DNA of 48,838 nt. Source: an uncultured Eubacteriales bacterium. GTDB lineage: Bacteria; Bacillota; Clostridia; Christensenellales; Pumilibacteraceae. The position numbers and the translations under genes are program-made. The notes beneath the pieces were generated by a model. It searched no databases and had not been told where the DNA came from. It was given only the letters and a program-made list of their open reading frames with translations. Positions 18,113-27,416 of the stretch are shown here, piece by piece (position 1 is the first letter of the stretch; every line of letters starts with the position of its first letter). The stretch is taken from contig CACZPH010000100.1 of assembly GCA_902783025.1 (NCBI GenBank), positions 1 through 48,838 on the forward strand, read 5' to 3'.

Positions 18113-18574
18113 TTATTCGATTTGCGCTTTGCTTTCTTTTGCCTGTCGGATAAGACCGACCAGATACAAAACGAACGGAGTAAGGTAAACCAAAACGAAT
18201 ACTATCGCCGTAATTACGCCCGTTACGTTAGTCGATCTGACAAGCACGAATACGCACAGCGCCGCGATCAAAAAGTCAAACACCATCTGCACGATGATAA
18301 AAGGCTTGACGATCTTATTTTTGCCTGCCATAATGGCGGTCAATATTCCGCAGATAAAAAGCAGGAACATTATCAGCGCCGCAAAGCCGCTGACCGCGCC
18401 GAACGCGCCGAGATTGACTTCGCCGCCGTTTTCGCTACCGCTGATACCGCTTGCCACGCCGCTTACGACAGCCGCGCAAGTCGCCACAAAAAGAGCAAGA
18501 AGACCGAGAACGACCATGCCGAGCGCGCTGAAAACCGTCTGCAAAATTCCGCCCGTTATAATCAACTTTTTCAT
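18113..18574 (-). CDS. Small four-helix membrane protein
   Basis: A 153-aa product with four predicted transmembrane helices (about residues 5-30, 55-75, 88-108, 115-140) and no recognised family; small proteins of this kind are common beside clostridial transporter genes. It lies 44 bases downstream of the sugar symporter gene, with no terminator between, so it is probably transcribed with it. ATG at 18572-18574 with a GGAGG site. Nothing in the sequence shows its role. Confidence 0.72.
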   Translation of the reverse strand: MKKLIITGGILQTVFSALGMVVLGLLALFVATCAAVVSGVASGISGSENGGEVNLGAFGAVSGFAALIMFLLFICGILTAIMAGKNKIVKPFIIVQMVFDFLIAALCVFVLVRSTNVTGVITAIVFVLVYLTPFVLYLVGLIRQAKESKAQIE

Positions 18575-18618
18575 AAAACGAATACCTCCGTTTGTATTAT
18601 TGATTTCAATAAGGCGGA

Positions 18619-20151
18619 TTATTCCTGCTCTGCGTCCGATTTTTCCGCGTTTTCCGTCACGTTTTCTTCCGCGGGCTCTTCGCTCGCTTTATCCTGCTCC
18701 GTTTGAGCGGCGGGTTCGTCGTCCTTGCCGTCGATAGCGCCCTCGGCGAAGAAGTTTTCGCCTTCCTTAACGATCTTCTTCATTACTTTCTTCTCGTCGT
18801 AGAACATAAGGATAACCGCTCCGAGCACGCAGAACGCTACCGATACCGCGCCTACGATTATCATACCGAGTACGGAAGCGGTGATGTCGTTGCTGTCGGT
18901 TGCCTGAGTCGTGCCGATAATGGCGAGCGACGTAAAGAGCAGCATTGCGAGCGACTGACCGAATTTCATGGCAAACGTACGAGCCGCGAAGAACATACCT
19001 TCTCTGTTTTCGCCGGTGTCCTTAGCGTCGGCTTCGGCAACGTCGGCTACGATGGACTGCGGGATTATACCGAGAAGAGCCATCGGGAACGCCGCGATGA
19101 CGCAGATAGCGACGCCGTAAACGATACCCGGAATAACGGAAGTGCCGATTATGCCGATAAGCGTCGCGATAACGTACGCAAGCGCAAGACCTAAAAATCC
19201 GAAAATAGTGAGTTTCTTCTTGCCGAATTTCTTGACGAGTTTGCTTACGAACGGATAGAAGCACGCCGAAAGCACCGTCATACCGCCGAGGAAATACATC
19301 GTCCAGGATTCGTCGAGGTTCATCGACACCTTAACGAAGAACGGAAGTCCTGTCTGGAAAAGGGTAAGACCCACCCAGTACATGATGTCCGATCCCGCGA
19401 ATACGCGGAAATCCTTGTTCTTAAAGGTAGCCGCGAGCGACTTGAACATATCCGCGTTGCTCGGCTCCGCGTCGACGAATTCCTTTTCGTTGAGAAGGAA
19501 GGTCGGGAGCAGCATACATACCGCGGAGATGACCGCGAGCACGATAAAGCAGATACGATAACTCCAGGCAAATCCCACCGCGCCTTTGAGCATTCCCGCG
19601 AATACGAAAGGCGTATACGCGAGCATCGTGCCGGCAAAGAACGTGAGCGAAATAGCCGTCGAAATAAACATTCTGTCTTCCTGCGTCTTACCGAACTCGG
19701 AAATGAGCGCGTTGTAAGGCGTGCAGTACATTGTCATAAACAAATAGAACAGTACGATGAATACGGAGATCCACACTATATTCCAGCCGCTTTTTTCGCC
19801 GCCGGGCGCGCAGAAAAGCAAAACCGTCACGATAGCGAGCGGAATAGCCGCGTACTGCATAAACGGTATACGTCTGCCGCGCTTGTTCTTGCTTCTGTCG
19901 GACAGCGACGCGATAAGCGGATCGGTGACCGCGTCGAATATTCTCGACAAAGCGGTGATAAGACCGAGTATCGTCAGGAATCCGCCTATTACGAGTCCGG
20001 GCCAGATATACTGGACCGCGCCGCCGGCTATATCGCCGCTTGTAGGAAGGTAAAAGGTCACGAACCATGCGCCTATGATGCCGCTGAGCGTAGACCAGCC
20101 TAACTGTCCGATAGCAAATATTATCATTTGCTTCTTGGATAATCTTTTCAT
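18619..20151 (-). CDS. GPH-family (glycoside-pentoside-hexuronide) cation:sugar symporter
   Basis: This 510-aa MFS protein has about 12 transmembrane segments and matches the MelB/XynB group. The N-terminal block AIGQLGWSTLSGIIGAWFVTFYL and the loop-2/3 signature SRIFDAVTDPLIASLSDRSKNKRGRRIPFM, with the conserved Asp residues used for cation and sugar binding, are diagnostic. The C-terminal 50 residues form an acidic, low-complexity cytosolic tail (about 460-510) instead of the regulatory IIA-like domain found in LacS. The substrate cannot be told; no glycosidase gene is adjacent in the window. It has a promoter of its own and is followed by the small membrane protein gene. Confidence 0.9.
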   Translation of the reverse strand: MKRLSKKQMIIFAIGQLGWSTLSGIIGAWFVTFYLPTSGDIAGGAVQYIWPGLVIGGFLTILGLITALSRIFDAVTDPLIASLSDRSKNKRGRRIPFMQYAAIPLAIVTVLLFCAPGGEKSGWNIVWISVFIVLFYLFMTMYCTPYNALISEFGKTQEDRMFISTAISLTFFAGTMLAYTPFVFAGMLKGAVGFAWSYRICFIVLAVISAVCMLLPTFLLNEKEFVDAEPSNADMFKSLAATFKNKDFRVFAGSDIMYWVGLTLFQTGLPFFVKVSMNLDESWTMYFLGGMTVLSACFYPFVSKLVKKFGKKKLTIFGFLGLALAYVIATLIGIIGTSVIPGIVYGVAICVIAAFPMALLGIIPQSIVADVAEADAKDTGENREGMFFAARTFAMKFGQSLAMLLFTSLAIIGTTQATDSNDITASVLGMIIVGAVSVAFCVLGAVILMFYDEKKVMKKIVKEGENFFAEGAIDGKDDEPAAQTEQDKASEEPAEENVTENAEKSDAEQE

Positions 20152-20213
20152 TGTTCCCTCTCTTTTTGCCTTAAAGCAAGGCTTTTTTATCGAACGTAAG
20201 TTCGTCGTTTATT

Positions 20214-20243
20214 ATTATACTGTAAAAACCCGTCATTTGTCAA
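20214..20243 (-). promoter_or_regulatory. Promoter of the GPH symporter gene
   Basis: TTGACA (20238-20243) and TATAAT (20214-20219) with an 18-base spacer, upstream of the symporter. An inverted repeat CGAAC-GTAA-GTTCG at 20191-20204 lies in the leader and could be an operator. Confidence 0.82.
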
Positions 20244-20264
20244 CGAAAACGCGCCGATTAAGAT

Positions 20265-21398
20265 TTATTTATTACGTTTGTCCGATCGGGCGGATTTGGA
20301 TTTTTCGTCCTCGTTGATCATTTTCTGATTTTCTCTGATGCCGCCGAGGAAGTTATCCCGCACTTCCTTGACCGACGCGAGTCTGAGCATCGTGCGGAAA
20401 AGCAGCCTGCGCTGCCGGGCGGGAAGCGACCAGAACGCCTTGACGAGGACGGATTTTTTCTTGTCGAGTTCCGTCAGCGTGCTCGCTTTTGCCGCCACAA
20501 GCATCTTGTCCAGCCCGTCGATAAAGTCCTTAAGATCTTCGCTTGAGAGCGCGGCGAGAGCCGAATGTATCTCGTTTATCACCTTTTCGCTCGCCTTGGT
20601 GCGCCTGCTGCCGACGTACTTTGTCCCGGAAATCTGCCACGAGAAAGAATCGTGCTGATTTACTCCCTTGTACGAACTGAGCACGACTTCGTACTTACCG
20701 AAATGCGAAAAAAGCCTTCCGACGATCGAATCCTGCGGCACCACTTCGGTAATACGCTTGCAAAGCGCGCCGTCCCACGTTTCGTTGAGCACGCCGGTGC
20801 CGTCCATGCTGTATACGTGAGTCACGGCTTTTTGCGTGGCGGGCAAGGCGTGATAAAACGAATACATCGCGAGATGTCCGCCCTTACTGTGCCCGGTAAT
20901 ATAATTGCGCTTATCCTTTTTTACTACGCTTTCGAGATATTCGACGGCGCTTTTTTGCGCGGGAACGGTGTGATCCACCACCATATTGAAGTTTTCGCGC
21001 CAGCCGATAACCGTATCGTCCGTGCCCGAAAAAGAAACTATCCTGAAATCCGCGCCTTCGATCGTTATGGCGCAAAACTGCTCCACGTTGCGCTCGTCAA
21101 CGTAGTTTTCGTACCTTTTGAGCACAAGTTGCCCGAAGCGCACGGACGAGGAAAGGAGCGAAAACAATTCCACGATATCGGAGTTTATTATAAGTCCTAT
21201 CCGCTCGACGCGTTTGCCCGCGGCTATATAATCGGCAAAAGCCTTCTCTATCGTTTTGCCTTCGTCGCCCGCGTCCACCACTCCGCCGAAGTCGATGAGC
21301 GAAAACATAGCGAAAAGCGTGACGTCTATTTCGTTGAGTCCGTCACGCTCGAAAGGCAGATCGCCGCGCCAGATAACGTAATCCTTAAAGTTAGCCAT
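20265..21398 (-). CDS. DUF2974/Mbeg1-like alpha/beta hydrolase
   Basis: This 377-aa cytosolic protein resembles the DUF2974 (Mbeg1-like) lipase-fold family. The start MANFKDYVIWRGDLPFERDGLNEIDVTLFA is the family N-terminus, and GHSKGGHLAMYSFY (about residues 176-189) is a GxSxG-type nucleophile elbow with Ser178 as likely nucleophile. The last 120 residues are charged and helical, beyond the usual domain. The frame is open to 21512, but the promoter lies inside that stretch, and the ATG at 21396-21398 has a perfect GGAGG site, so I use the shorter form. The natural substrate of the family is unknown. Confidence 0.85.
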   Translation of the reverse strand: MANFKDYVIWRGDLPFERDGLNEIDVTLFAMFSLIDFGGVVDAGDEGKTIEKAFADYIAAGKRVERIGLIINSDIVELFSLLSSSVRFGQLVLKRYENYVDERNVEQFCAITIEGADFRIVSFSGTDDTVIGWRENFNMVVDHTVPAQKSAVEYLESVVKKDKRNYITGHSKGGHLAMYSFYHALPATQKAVTHVYSMDGTGVLNETWDGALCKRITEVVPQDSIVGRLFSHFGKYEVVLSSYKGVNQHDSFSWQISGTKYVGSRRTKASEKVINEIHSALAALSSEDLKDFIDGLDKMLVAAKASTLTELDKKKSVLVKAFWSLPARQRRLLFRTMLRLASVKEVRDNFLGGIRENQKMINEDEKSKSARSDKRNK

Positions 21399-21416
21399 AT
21401 TGTCCTCCGTATATCG

Positions 21417-21446
21417 ATTATACCACCAAACGCCCGCAGTATTCAA
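21417..21446 (-). promoter_or_regulatory. Promoter of the DUF2974-like gene
   Basis: TTGAAT (21441-21446) and TATAAT (21417-21422) with an 18-base spacer, 18 bases before the ATG. Confidence 0.75.
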
Positions 21447-21518
21447 GGAAAATACGATAAATAACGAAAAACGGACCGCGTTTTGCCGCGACCCGCTTAT
21501 ACTTTTCGACATAAACCG

Positions 21519-24500
21519 CTATTCTTCGTATATAAACGAATAAATCAGTTCTCCGAAATACTTGGACAGCACTAACTTACTGCGCTGTACGACGCGTTTT
21601 ACGGCGCCTTTCTTGGTACGTATCCTGTATTTGATCACGGCGGAAGCGCCCTCTTCGGTCAGTTTTTGCGCAAGCGCGTTTACGGCGTCGTCGACGTCGG
21701 CGGGATGAACGATCCCCTTAAAGCATCCGCTTACGTAATCGACAAATTCGTCGTATGTCGAGCAATCAAGCAATCCGACGGTTTCGCGGCTGGCAAAGAA
21801 CACTTCGCCGTCGCCGCTCGTTCCGCATATAAGCACCGCGCCGGGAAGTCCGCTCGTCACGTCGCGGAAATTGAACGACAACTGAGTCCGCGAAGCGTTG
21901 CTGATCGAATCGTCATACTGCTGATACGACGATCCTTCGCCGTTTATCTTGACCGAATACATCGCCTTGTCGGCTTTTTCCATAAGCGAAGTGAGCGTAT
22001 CCGCCTGAGCGGGGAACGCACAATAACCCATCGATACGCCGAAAGCGTACGAATTGCCGCTCGCCTTGCATTCGTGAGTCTGCATGGCGAAGCGCGCTAT
22101 CGACTTTTGCGCGGCGGCAAGATCGTCATACGGCATAAATATTACGAATTCGTCGCCGCCGGTTCGCATAGCGATCGCGTTTTTGCCGAAATGTTCTCTC
22201 ACTTCCGTGGCAAGAGCGATAAGGACTTTATCTCCCACGTCATGGCCGTAAACGTCGTTAAAACGCTTGAAATCGTTGATGTCAAGCTCGATAAGCATGG
22301 CGGGCGAATCGGGATGAGCGCTGATAAAGCTCTGAATGCCTCGCTCTCCGCCGCGACGATTGAGAAGACCGGTAAGCATATCGGTTTCGGCGAGTTCCGA
22401 GATAAGCTTCTGTTCCTCTCCCACGTCGATTATCATCTCGAATTTATACTTTGTTCCGCCTATCTCGATAAGAGAGTCTTTGACCGAATAATATTTGCGT
22501 TTCTTTTCGCTGAAAAAACCGAATTTCGAACTCTTGACTTCCGTAACGTCTTTGCAGAATCCGCAGGATCGTTCGCCCTTGTGAAACAACTCGAAGCACG
22601 TCATATCCGACAGGTCGCGGCTCGGCTGTACGCCGTACTCCTTTCTGCCGTAAGGATTAAGATAAACTATCTTATGCGTGTCGAGTCTCGAAATGCAGAC
22701 GGTTTCGGGCACATTGCCGAAAACGCCCTCGAAATACGCTATCACGTCAAGCTCCCCGACGTCGTGCGAAGACAGCCCGGCGAGCAAACCGAAAAGATCG
22801 TTTTCGTTTATACCCGCGTCCTTAAAATAGAGTATAAGTTCGGCTCCGTTACTGCCGGGAACGAATTGAGCCGTTTGCGCCATCCAGTTGTAATCGCCCG
22901 TTTCGGAACGAATGCGGAAATAGTTGACCACAAAGCCGTTGCCCGAACGTGCGATATCGCGGCGGAACGTCTCCACGTCGTTAAGCGCGGCAAAACGTTC
23001 CCTGTCGAGCGGATGCACGTATTCGGCGCAAAACTTATCGGTATGTTTCCCGATGCCTACGACTCTGTTTCCCACCGGAATAAAATGCGAAGTGCTGACC
23101 AGCGAACGCACCTCGTCTTTGGGTACGTTGAGCACGTAAATTTCGTTACAGCACAAATACAGCGAATTGAGCGCCGCGTCGACGCTTTCTTTCGCGGTCT
23201 GCGACTTCGTGACTCTCGATAATTCCACGACGTAAAGTTTCCTGCCGCCCATCCCGGCAAGAAAAGTTATGCCGAATTGTAAAAATCTGTTGCGATACGC
23301 GTAAATTATCGAATGTTGTTCGCCTTCTTTCATTTCGGCGGATACGAACACGCGGACTTTGTGAGCGAGGGAAGAACCGGGATCGTTGATACGCGATTCC
23401 GCCTCCGCTTCGCCCGTCACGCCGAGAGAAGCCGCTTCTTCCAAAAAAGTCCTGTTGGCGTAAAGCACCTTGAAATACGAACCGTCGTCTTCGAAAATCA
23501 CTATCGGCTTGTCGGTCACTAAATTGACTTTTCCTACCGCGTCGTAATAGGCGCGCATTTTATCGTCTTCTATTACGTAACCCTTGGCAAGACACCTTCT
23601 GATCGTTTTGTCCCACACGTGAGGTCTTCCGAAGTAAAAACCCTGCGCCTTCTGACAGCCTACGCTCTTGAGAAGCGCGGCTTGCTCGGCGTTCTCCACG
23701 CCTTCGCAGATCGACTGCGCGCCTATGCGCGAGATCATATCTATACTTGAATTAAGCACTCTTTCGGTGCGCTCGGATAAGCGCGCGAGAGTGTTCCTGT
23801 CGAGTTTTACGTCCGTAAAGCTTACCCCGGACAATACCGAGATCGACGAGTATCCGCTTCCGAAATCGTCCATTATTATACCGAATCCCGCGTTACGGAG
23901 CGCGCTTATCGTAGCGGATACGTGTTCGGAATCATACAGGAAAACGTTTTCGGGTATTTCGAAAGAGATCATCGAGTGCGGCACGCCGTATTCGGCGGTT
24001 TTGCGTAAAGCGTACTCGCATACGTCGAACGCAAAGAAATCCGAACCGGAAAGATTGACCGATACGGGCACCGTCGGCCGTCCCGTCTCGGCCTGCTTCG
24101 CCTGCATGCGGCACACCGAATCGATGACGTACTCGTCGAGCTTGCTGAGCATTCCGCATCTTTCGAGCGGCGCGATAAAATCGTCCGGGAGCAAAAGCCC
24201 GAACTCCGGATCTTCCCATCTCGACAGCGCCTCCATACCGCAAACGGTCTTGGTGAGCATTCTGACGACCGGCTGGTAATATACGTAGATATTGCCTTTT
24301 TCTATTGCGGATTCGAAATTGTTCTTTATAAACTCGTTAAGCCTGATGGTGTCGTCTATCCTATCGTCGTACACGTCGAAATCACGGTCGTGCCTGCTTA
24401 CTAACTGGCAAGCCGTGCGCGCCTTTTCGCACATGGAATAGACGTCTTCGAGATCGCTCGGACGATATACGCCCGCCCTTACGCCGATATATTTGCGCGT

Positions 24501-25556
24501 GCGGCGCATACGCAAAAGATCGAGCGCCCCGGCGAGTTTTTCTTCCGTATTTTCGTCCTCGGTAAACACGACGAAAGATTCGAAGTCTACTTTTGCGACT
24601 ATCGAATCGGGATACGCTTCGCCGATCACGTCGGCAAAGCTGCGCATAAGAGTATTCTCGTCCCTGCTCGTGAGCGCGTTAAACGAATGAAGTCCGTTAA
24701 AAGTGAAATAAATGCATACGGTTTTCTTGCCTTCGCGTTTGCGTTCCGCCACATACTGCGGCGCGGCGGCAAGCAGGAAATTAAGATTCGGGAGTTGAGT
24801 CGTGGTATCGAAAAACTTGTTGTCCTTGACCGACAGCCGCATCATAAAAGCGGGTTTGCCTCCCCAATCGAGTTCCTTGACTGTAGCGGACAGCCAGCGT
24901 CCCGAACGTCTTTCGTAAAGGAGCTGAGTCCCTTTGCCTATCATCGAGGCAAAATCAAACGCTTCGGTAGCGTCTTTGCCGTAAAAATACCGCCAAAAAG
25001 ACGCGCCGTCTTCGTGCCCTTCTACCGGCGGAATAAGATCGCAAAAAGCCTTGTTGTAATACAAAACGGTCGCGTCCGATCTGGAAACGACGACGGTTGG
25101 CTTACGATCTTCGCCGTAAAAAGAATGCGCTATTTCCTCAAAAGTCTTTTGTCCTTTAGTAACTTTGACTATATCGCTGACGTCCTCGTAGCGTATAACG
25201 AGCAATTCTTTTCCGTCCGCGCATTTCACCGTTTCGCCTCGGGCATGGATCGTCCTCTGCTTTCTCTTGCCGTTGCGTTCGCGGAACACCGCGTCGTACT
25301 TCTTGCCTTTCTCCATATAGTCGCGGATCGCGCCTTCTATTTTGGCCCTGTCCTCAATGTCGACAAATTCGAATTTGCGGGAGGCGAACATCTCCCGTAT
25401 TTTTTCGCGCGCCTTGCCTATCATGTCGCAGAATCCGTCGGATACGGCATAAACGCGCGGTCCGCCCGCAGAGGCGCATTCGAGCATAACGAAAGGGATC
25501 GGCGAACTTTCGATCGTCGATACGTCTTGTTGTGTAAAATCAAACTTTCGTTTCAT
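21519..25556 (-). CDS. Large PAS/degenerate-GGDEF/EAL/PAS/GGDEF cyclic-di-GMP enzyme
   Basis: A 1345-aa soluble protein that may both make and break cyclic-di-GMP. From the N-terminus: PAS-like sensors (about 10-240), a degenerate GGDEF domain (about 250-400, with VDFESFVVF where the GGDEF loop belongs), an EAL phosphodiesterase (about 410-665), two or three more PAS-like regions (about 680-1040, the last with SCGFC), a full diguanylate cyclase (about 1050-1215, RTGGDEFVIF near 1130) and a C-terminal PAS-like domain. The EAL domain keeps the metal and catalytic residues: MEALSRW, VNLSG, FEIPE, DDFGSGYSS, VKLDRN, CEGVEN and QGFYF. The cyclase lacks the RxxD inhibitory site five residues before GGDEF. 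No transmembrane segment is seen. It has its own promoter, after the terminator of the fibre-linked operon. Confidence 0.92.
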   Translation of the reverse strand: MKRKFDFTQQDVSTIESSPIPFVMLECASAGGPRVYAVSDGFCDMIGKAREKIREMFASRKFEFVDIEDRAKIEGAIRDYMEKGKKYDAVFRERNGKRKQRTIHARGETVKCADGKELLVIRYEDVSDIVKVTKGQKTFEEIAHSFYGEDRKPTVVVSRSDATVLYYNKAFCDLIPPVEGHEDGASFWRYFYGKDATEAFDFASMIGKGTQLLYERRSGRWLSATVKELDWGGKPAFMMRLSVKDNKFFDTTTQLPNLNFLLAAAPQYVAERKREGKKTVCIYFTFNGLHSFNALTSRDENTLMRSFADVIGEAYPDSIVAKVDFESFVVFTEDENTEEKLAGALDLLRMRRTRKYIGVRAGVYRPSDLEDVYSMCEKARTACQLVSRHDRDFDVYDDRIDDTIRLNEFIKNNFESAIEKGNIYVYYQPVVRMLTKTVCGMEALSRWEDPEFGLLLPDDFIAPLERCGMLSKLDEYVIDSVCRMQAKQAETGRPTVPVSVNLSGSDFFAFDVCEYALRKTAEYGVPHSMISFEIPENVFLYDSEHVSATISALRNAGFGIIMDDFGSGYSSISVLSGVSFTDVKLDRNTLARLSERTERVLNSSIDMISRIGAQSICEGVENAEQAALLKSVGCQKAQGFYFGRPHVWDKTIRRCLAKGYVIEDDKMRAYYDAVGKVNLVTDKPIVIFEDDGSYFKVLYANRTFLEEAASLGVTGEAEAESRINDPGSSLAHKVRVFVSAEMKEGEQHSIIYAYRNRFLQFGITFLAGMGGRKLYVVELSRVTKSQTAKESVDAALNSLYLCCNEIYVLNVPKDEVRSLVSTSHFIPVGNRVVGIGKHTDKFCAEYVHPLDRERFAALNDVETFRRDIARSGNGFVVNYFRIRSETGDYNWMAQTAQFVPGSNGAELILYFKDAGINENDLFGLLAGLSSHDVGELDVIAYFEGVFGNVPETVCISRLDTHKIVYLNPYGRKEYGVQPSRDLSDMTCFELFHKGERSCGFCKDVTEVKSSKFGFFSEKKRKYYSVKDSLIEIGGTKYKFEMIIDVGEEQKLISELAETDMLTGLLNRRGGERGIQSFISAHPDSPAMLIELDINDFKRFNDVYGHDVGDKVLIALATEVREHFGKNAIAMRTGGDEFVIFMPYDDLAAAQKSIARFAMQTHECKASGNSYAFGVSMGYCAFPAQADTLTSLMEKADKAMYSVKINGEGSSYQQYDDSISNASRTQLSFNFRDVTSGLPGAVLICGTSGDGEVFFASRETVGLLDCSTYDEFVDYVSGCFKGIVHPADVDDAVNALAQKLTEEGASAVIKYRIRTKKGAVKRVVQRSKLVLSKYFGELIYSFIYEE

Positions 25557-25614
25557 ATGCTCTTTGGCTCCTTGTGCCGCTTATGCGGCCATTACCGGTC
25601 TTTTTGTCGCGCTC

Positions 25615-25643
25615 ATTGTATCACAACGAAGAATAATTGTCAA
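25615..25643 (-). promoter_or_regulatory. Promoter and leader hairpin of the 1345-aa GGDEF/EAL gene
   Basis: TTGACA (25638-25643) and TACAAT (25615-25620) with a 17-base spacer. The leader contains a GCCGC-ATAA-GCGGC hairpin (25577-25590) just before the AAGGAG site. No c-di-GMP riboswitch is present here. Confidence 0.8.
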
Positions 25644-25755
25644 ATAATTATACTTACATTTTTAGCGCAAATGTTAATTAAAATTGTCCGGCACGCGGTT
25701 TTCGGCAAATACGTATGTGTTTTTTCGGTATATAGCGCCTTTTGTAAAAAAATCA

Positions 25756-25801
25756 AAAAAATTTTAAAAAACAAACGCGCGGAGCGATCCGCGCGTTTGT
25801 T
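25756..25801 (-). terminator. Strong intrinsic terminator after the fibre-linked operon
   Basis: AACAAACGCGCGGA and TCCGCGCGTTTGTT form a 14-bp perfect stem with a four-base loop, followed on the minus strand by TTTTTTAAAATTTTTTT. It lies directly after the 536-aa EAL-like gene. Confidence 0.93.
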
Positions 25802-25805
25802 CGTA

Positions 25806-27416
25806 TCAATTTTGTTCCGCCGTTTCCGGTTTTTCTTCGGATTTTTCTTCGGATTTTTCTTCGGATTTTTCTTCGGGTTTTTCTTCTCGGTTTTCCTCCG
25901 CTTTGGGTGGAGTTTCGGGTTTCGCTTCCGCTTCTTCCTTCGCTTTCGCACGGGCGCGGCGGGCGTTTTTGAGATCTTCCGCCCACGGCGTAAACATAAC
26001 GTCGCCTATATAGTCCTTAGAATCCTTGGGCTTGGAGAACGCGTATCCCTGCATATAGTTGATGCCGATAGATCTGAGCATATCCATTTCGTAAGCGTCC
26101 TCGACTCCGAGCGCTACGATAAGAATACCGTTTTCCTTGGCGTATTCGGTCATGACTCCGATGGTATTTTTTACTATCGACGACGAATCGATCTTGCTCC
26201 AGAACCCTTTCTCTATCTTGATGACGTTGATGGGAAGATCCTGAAGCGCGGTAAGCGAAGCGAACTTCGAGCCGAAGCCGTCCAGACAGATCTTCGCTCC
26301 CATCTGCGAGAGTTTATCGATGTTGTCCTTTACCGTCGACGAAATATTATACATTCCCAGATCGGATATTTCAAAGACTATCCACGACGGCTCGACGTGA
26401 TATTTTCGAACTATTTTACGTATCTCTTCAAAAAGATTGACGTTGAGAAGCTGACGTTCGGAAAGGTTGCAGCCGATCGTAAACGACTGATCGTAATTCT
26501 CGCGCCAGGACAAAAGTTGAGAAACCATTTGTTCGAAACACCACAAGCCTACCCAGTAAATATCGCCGGTCTGCTCCATTATGCTGAGGAACTGCTGAGG
26601 CGGCAGTACGCCTTTCGTCTTGTGCGCCCAACGCATAAGCGACTCGGCGGAAACGACTTCGAACGTATTCGTGTCGACTATCGGCTGATACAAAAGTATA
26701 AATTCCTTGTCGCGGATAGCCTCGCGGATCTCCTGATAATACTTGTACTCTTCGGTGTCCTCGTTGCCGTATTGCTGCGAATAGAGAACGAAACGGTTTT
26801 CGCCCTGCCGCTTGGATACGACCATCGCTATGTCGAGGCACTTGTCAAGTTCTTCAAAAGTTTTGCCCGCCTCCGGGATCAGCGCCGCCGCCACGTTGAC
26901 GTCAAGGTTTATTTTGAGTTCCATACCGACCGTGTACGTCTTGTTGAGCGACGAAATAATAAGCCTGCAAATGCTCTCTACCGAGGTGTTTTCGTCCACG
27001 TGAACGAGCACGTAAAGACTATGCTGAGATTTTTCGCCGATCTTGACTCCCCACGGCTCGAGCTTGAGCAAAAGAGATACGACCTCGCCGACGACCGTCT
27101 TGTACTGCGCTTCGCCGAGGACCTTAAGAAGGTTTTCGTGCTGGCGCAAGTCTACCTGATAGATAGAATATTTGAGCTTCCTTTGCGGCTGTGCGGCAAC
27201 CGAATTGACAATTTGTCGGAAATGATCGCGGGGGATCAGTCCTTTTTCGTTGACGCGGCTATTAAGCAAACCGTAATCCTTCTTGGCGCGGAAAAACATT
27301 AGGACGCTCAGTCCCGCCAGCACTAAGACGGCGACTATCGTAAACAATATGTACGTCCCGGTATCGAACGGCAATCCGTCCGTCGACGCCGCCGCAATTA
27401 TACTATTTTTTACCAT
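25806..27416 (-). CDS. Membrane-anchored degenerate GGDEF-EAL protein, probably catalytically dead
   Basis: A 536-aa protein with one N-terminal transmembrane helix (about residues 20-42), a degenerate GGDEF-like domain (about 60-215, no GGDEF motif) and an EAL domain (about 235-490). Several catalytic positions are changed: EAL is ESL (Glu kept), the paired aspartates DDFG are DGFG (second Asp lost), and EGVE is LGVED (catalytic Glu lost), while CNLSERQ, FEIS, IKIEKGF and MQGYAF remain. It should not hydrolyse c-di-GMP but may still bind it as a receptor or inhibit a partner, as in other degenerate EAL proteins. The C-terminus is a cytosolic, repetitive EEKS/EEKP tail. Its start overlaps the active EAL gene upstream by 14 bases, so both are coupled. 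Confidence 0.9.
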   Translation of the reverse strand: MVKNSIIAAASTDGLPFDTGTYILFTIVAVLVLAGLSVLMFFRAKKDYGLLNSRVNEKGLIPRDHFRQIVNSVAAQPQRKLKYSIYQVDLRQHENLLKVLGEAQYKTVVGEVVSLLLKLEPWGVKIGEKSQHSLYVLVHVDENTSVESICRLIISSLNKTYTVGMELKINLDVNVAAALIPEAGKTFEELDKCLDIAMVVSKRQGENRFVLYSQQYGNEDTEEYKYYQEIREAIRDKEFILLYQPIVDTNTFEVVSAESLMRWAHKTKGVLPPQQFLSIMEQTGDIYWVGLWCFEQMVSQLLSWRENYDQSFTIGCNLSERQLLNVNLFEEIRKIVRKYHVEPSWIVFEISDLGMYNISSTVKDNIDKLSQMGAKICLDGFGSKFASLTALQDLPINVIKIEKGFWSKIDSSSIVKNTIGVMTEYAKENGILIVALGVEDAYEMDMLRSIGINYMQGYAFSKPKDSKDYIGDVMFTPWAEDLKNARRARAKAKEEAEAKPETPPKAEENREEKPEEKSEEKSEEKSEEKPETAEQN

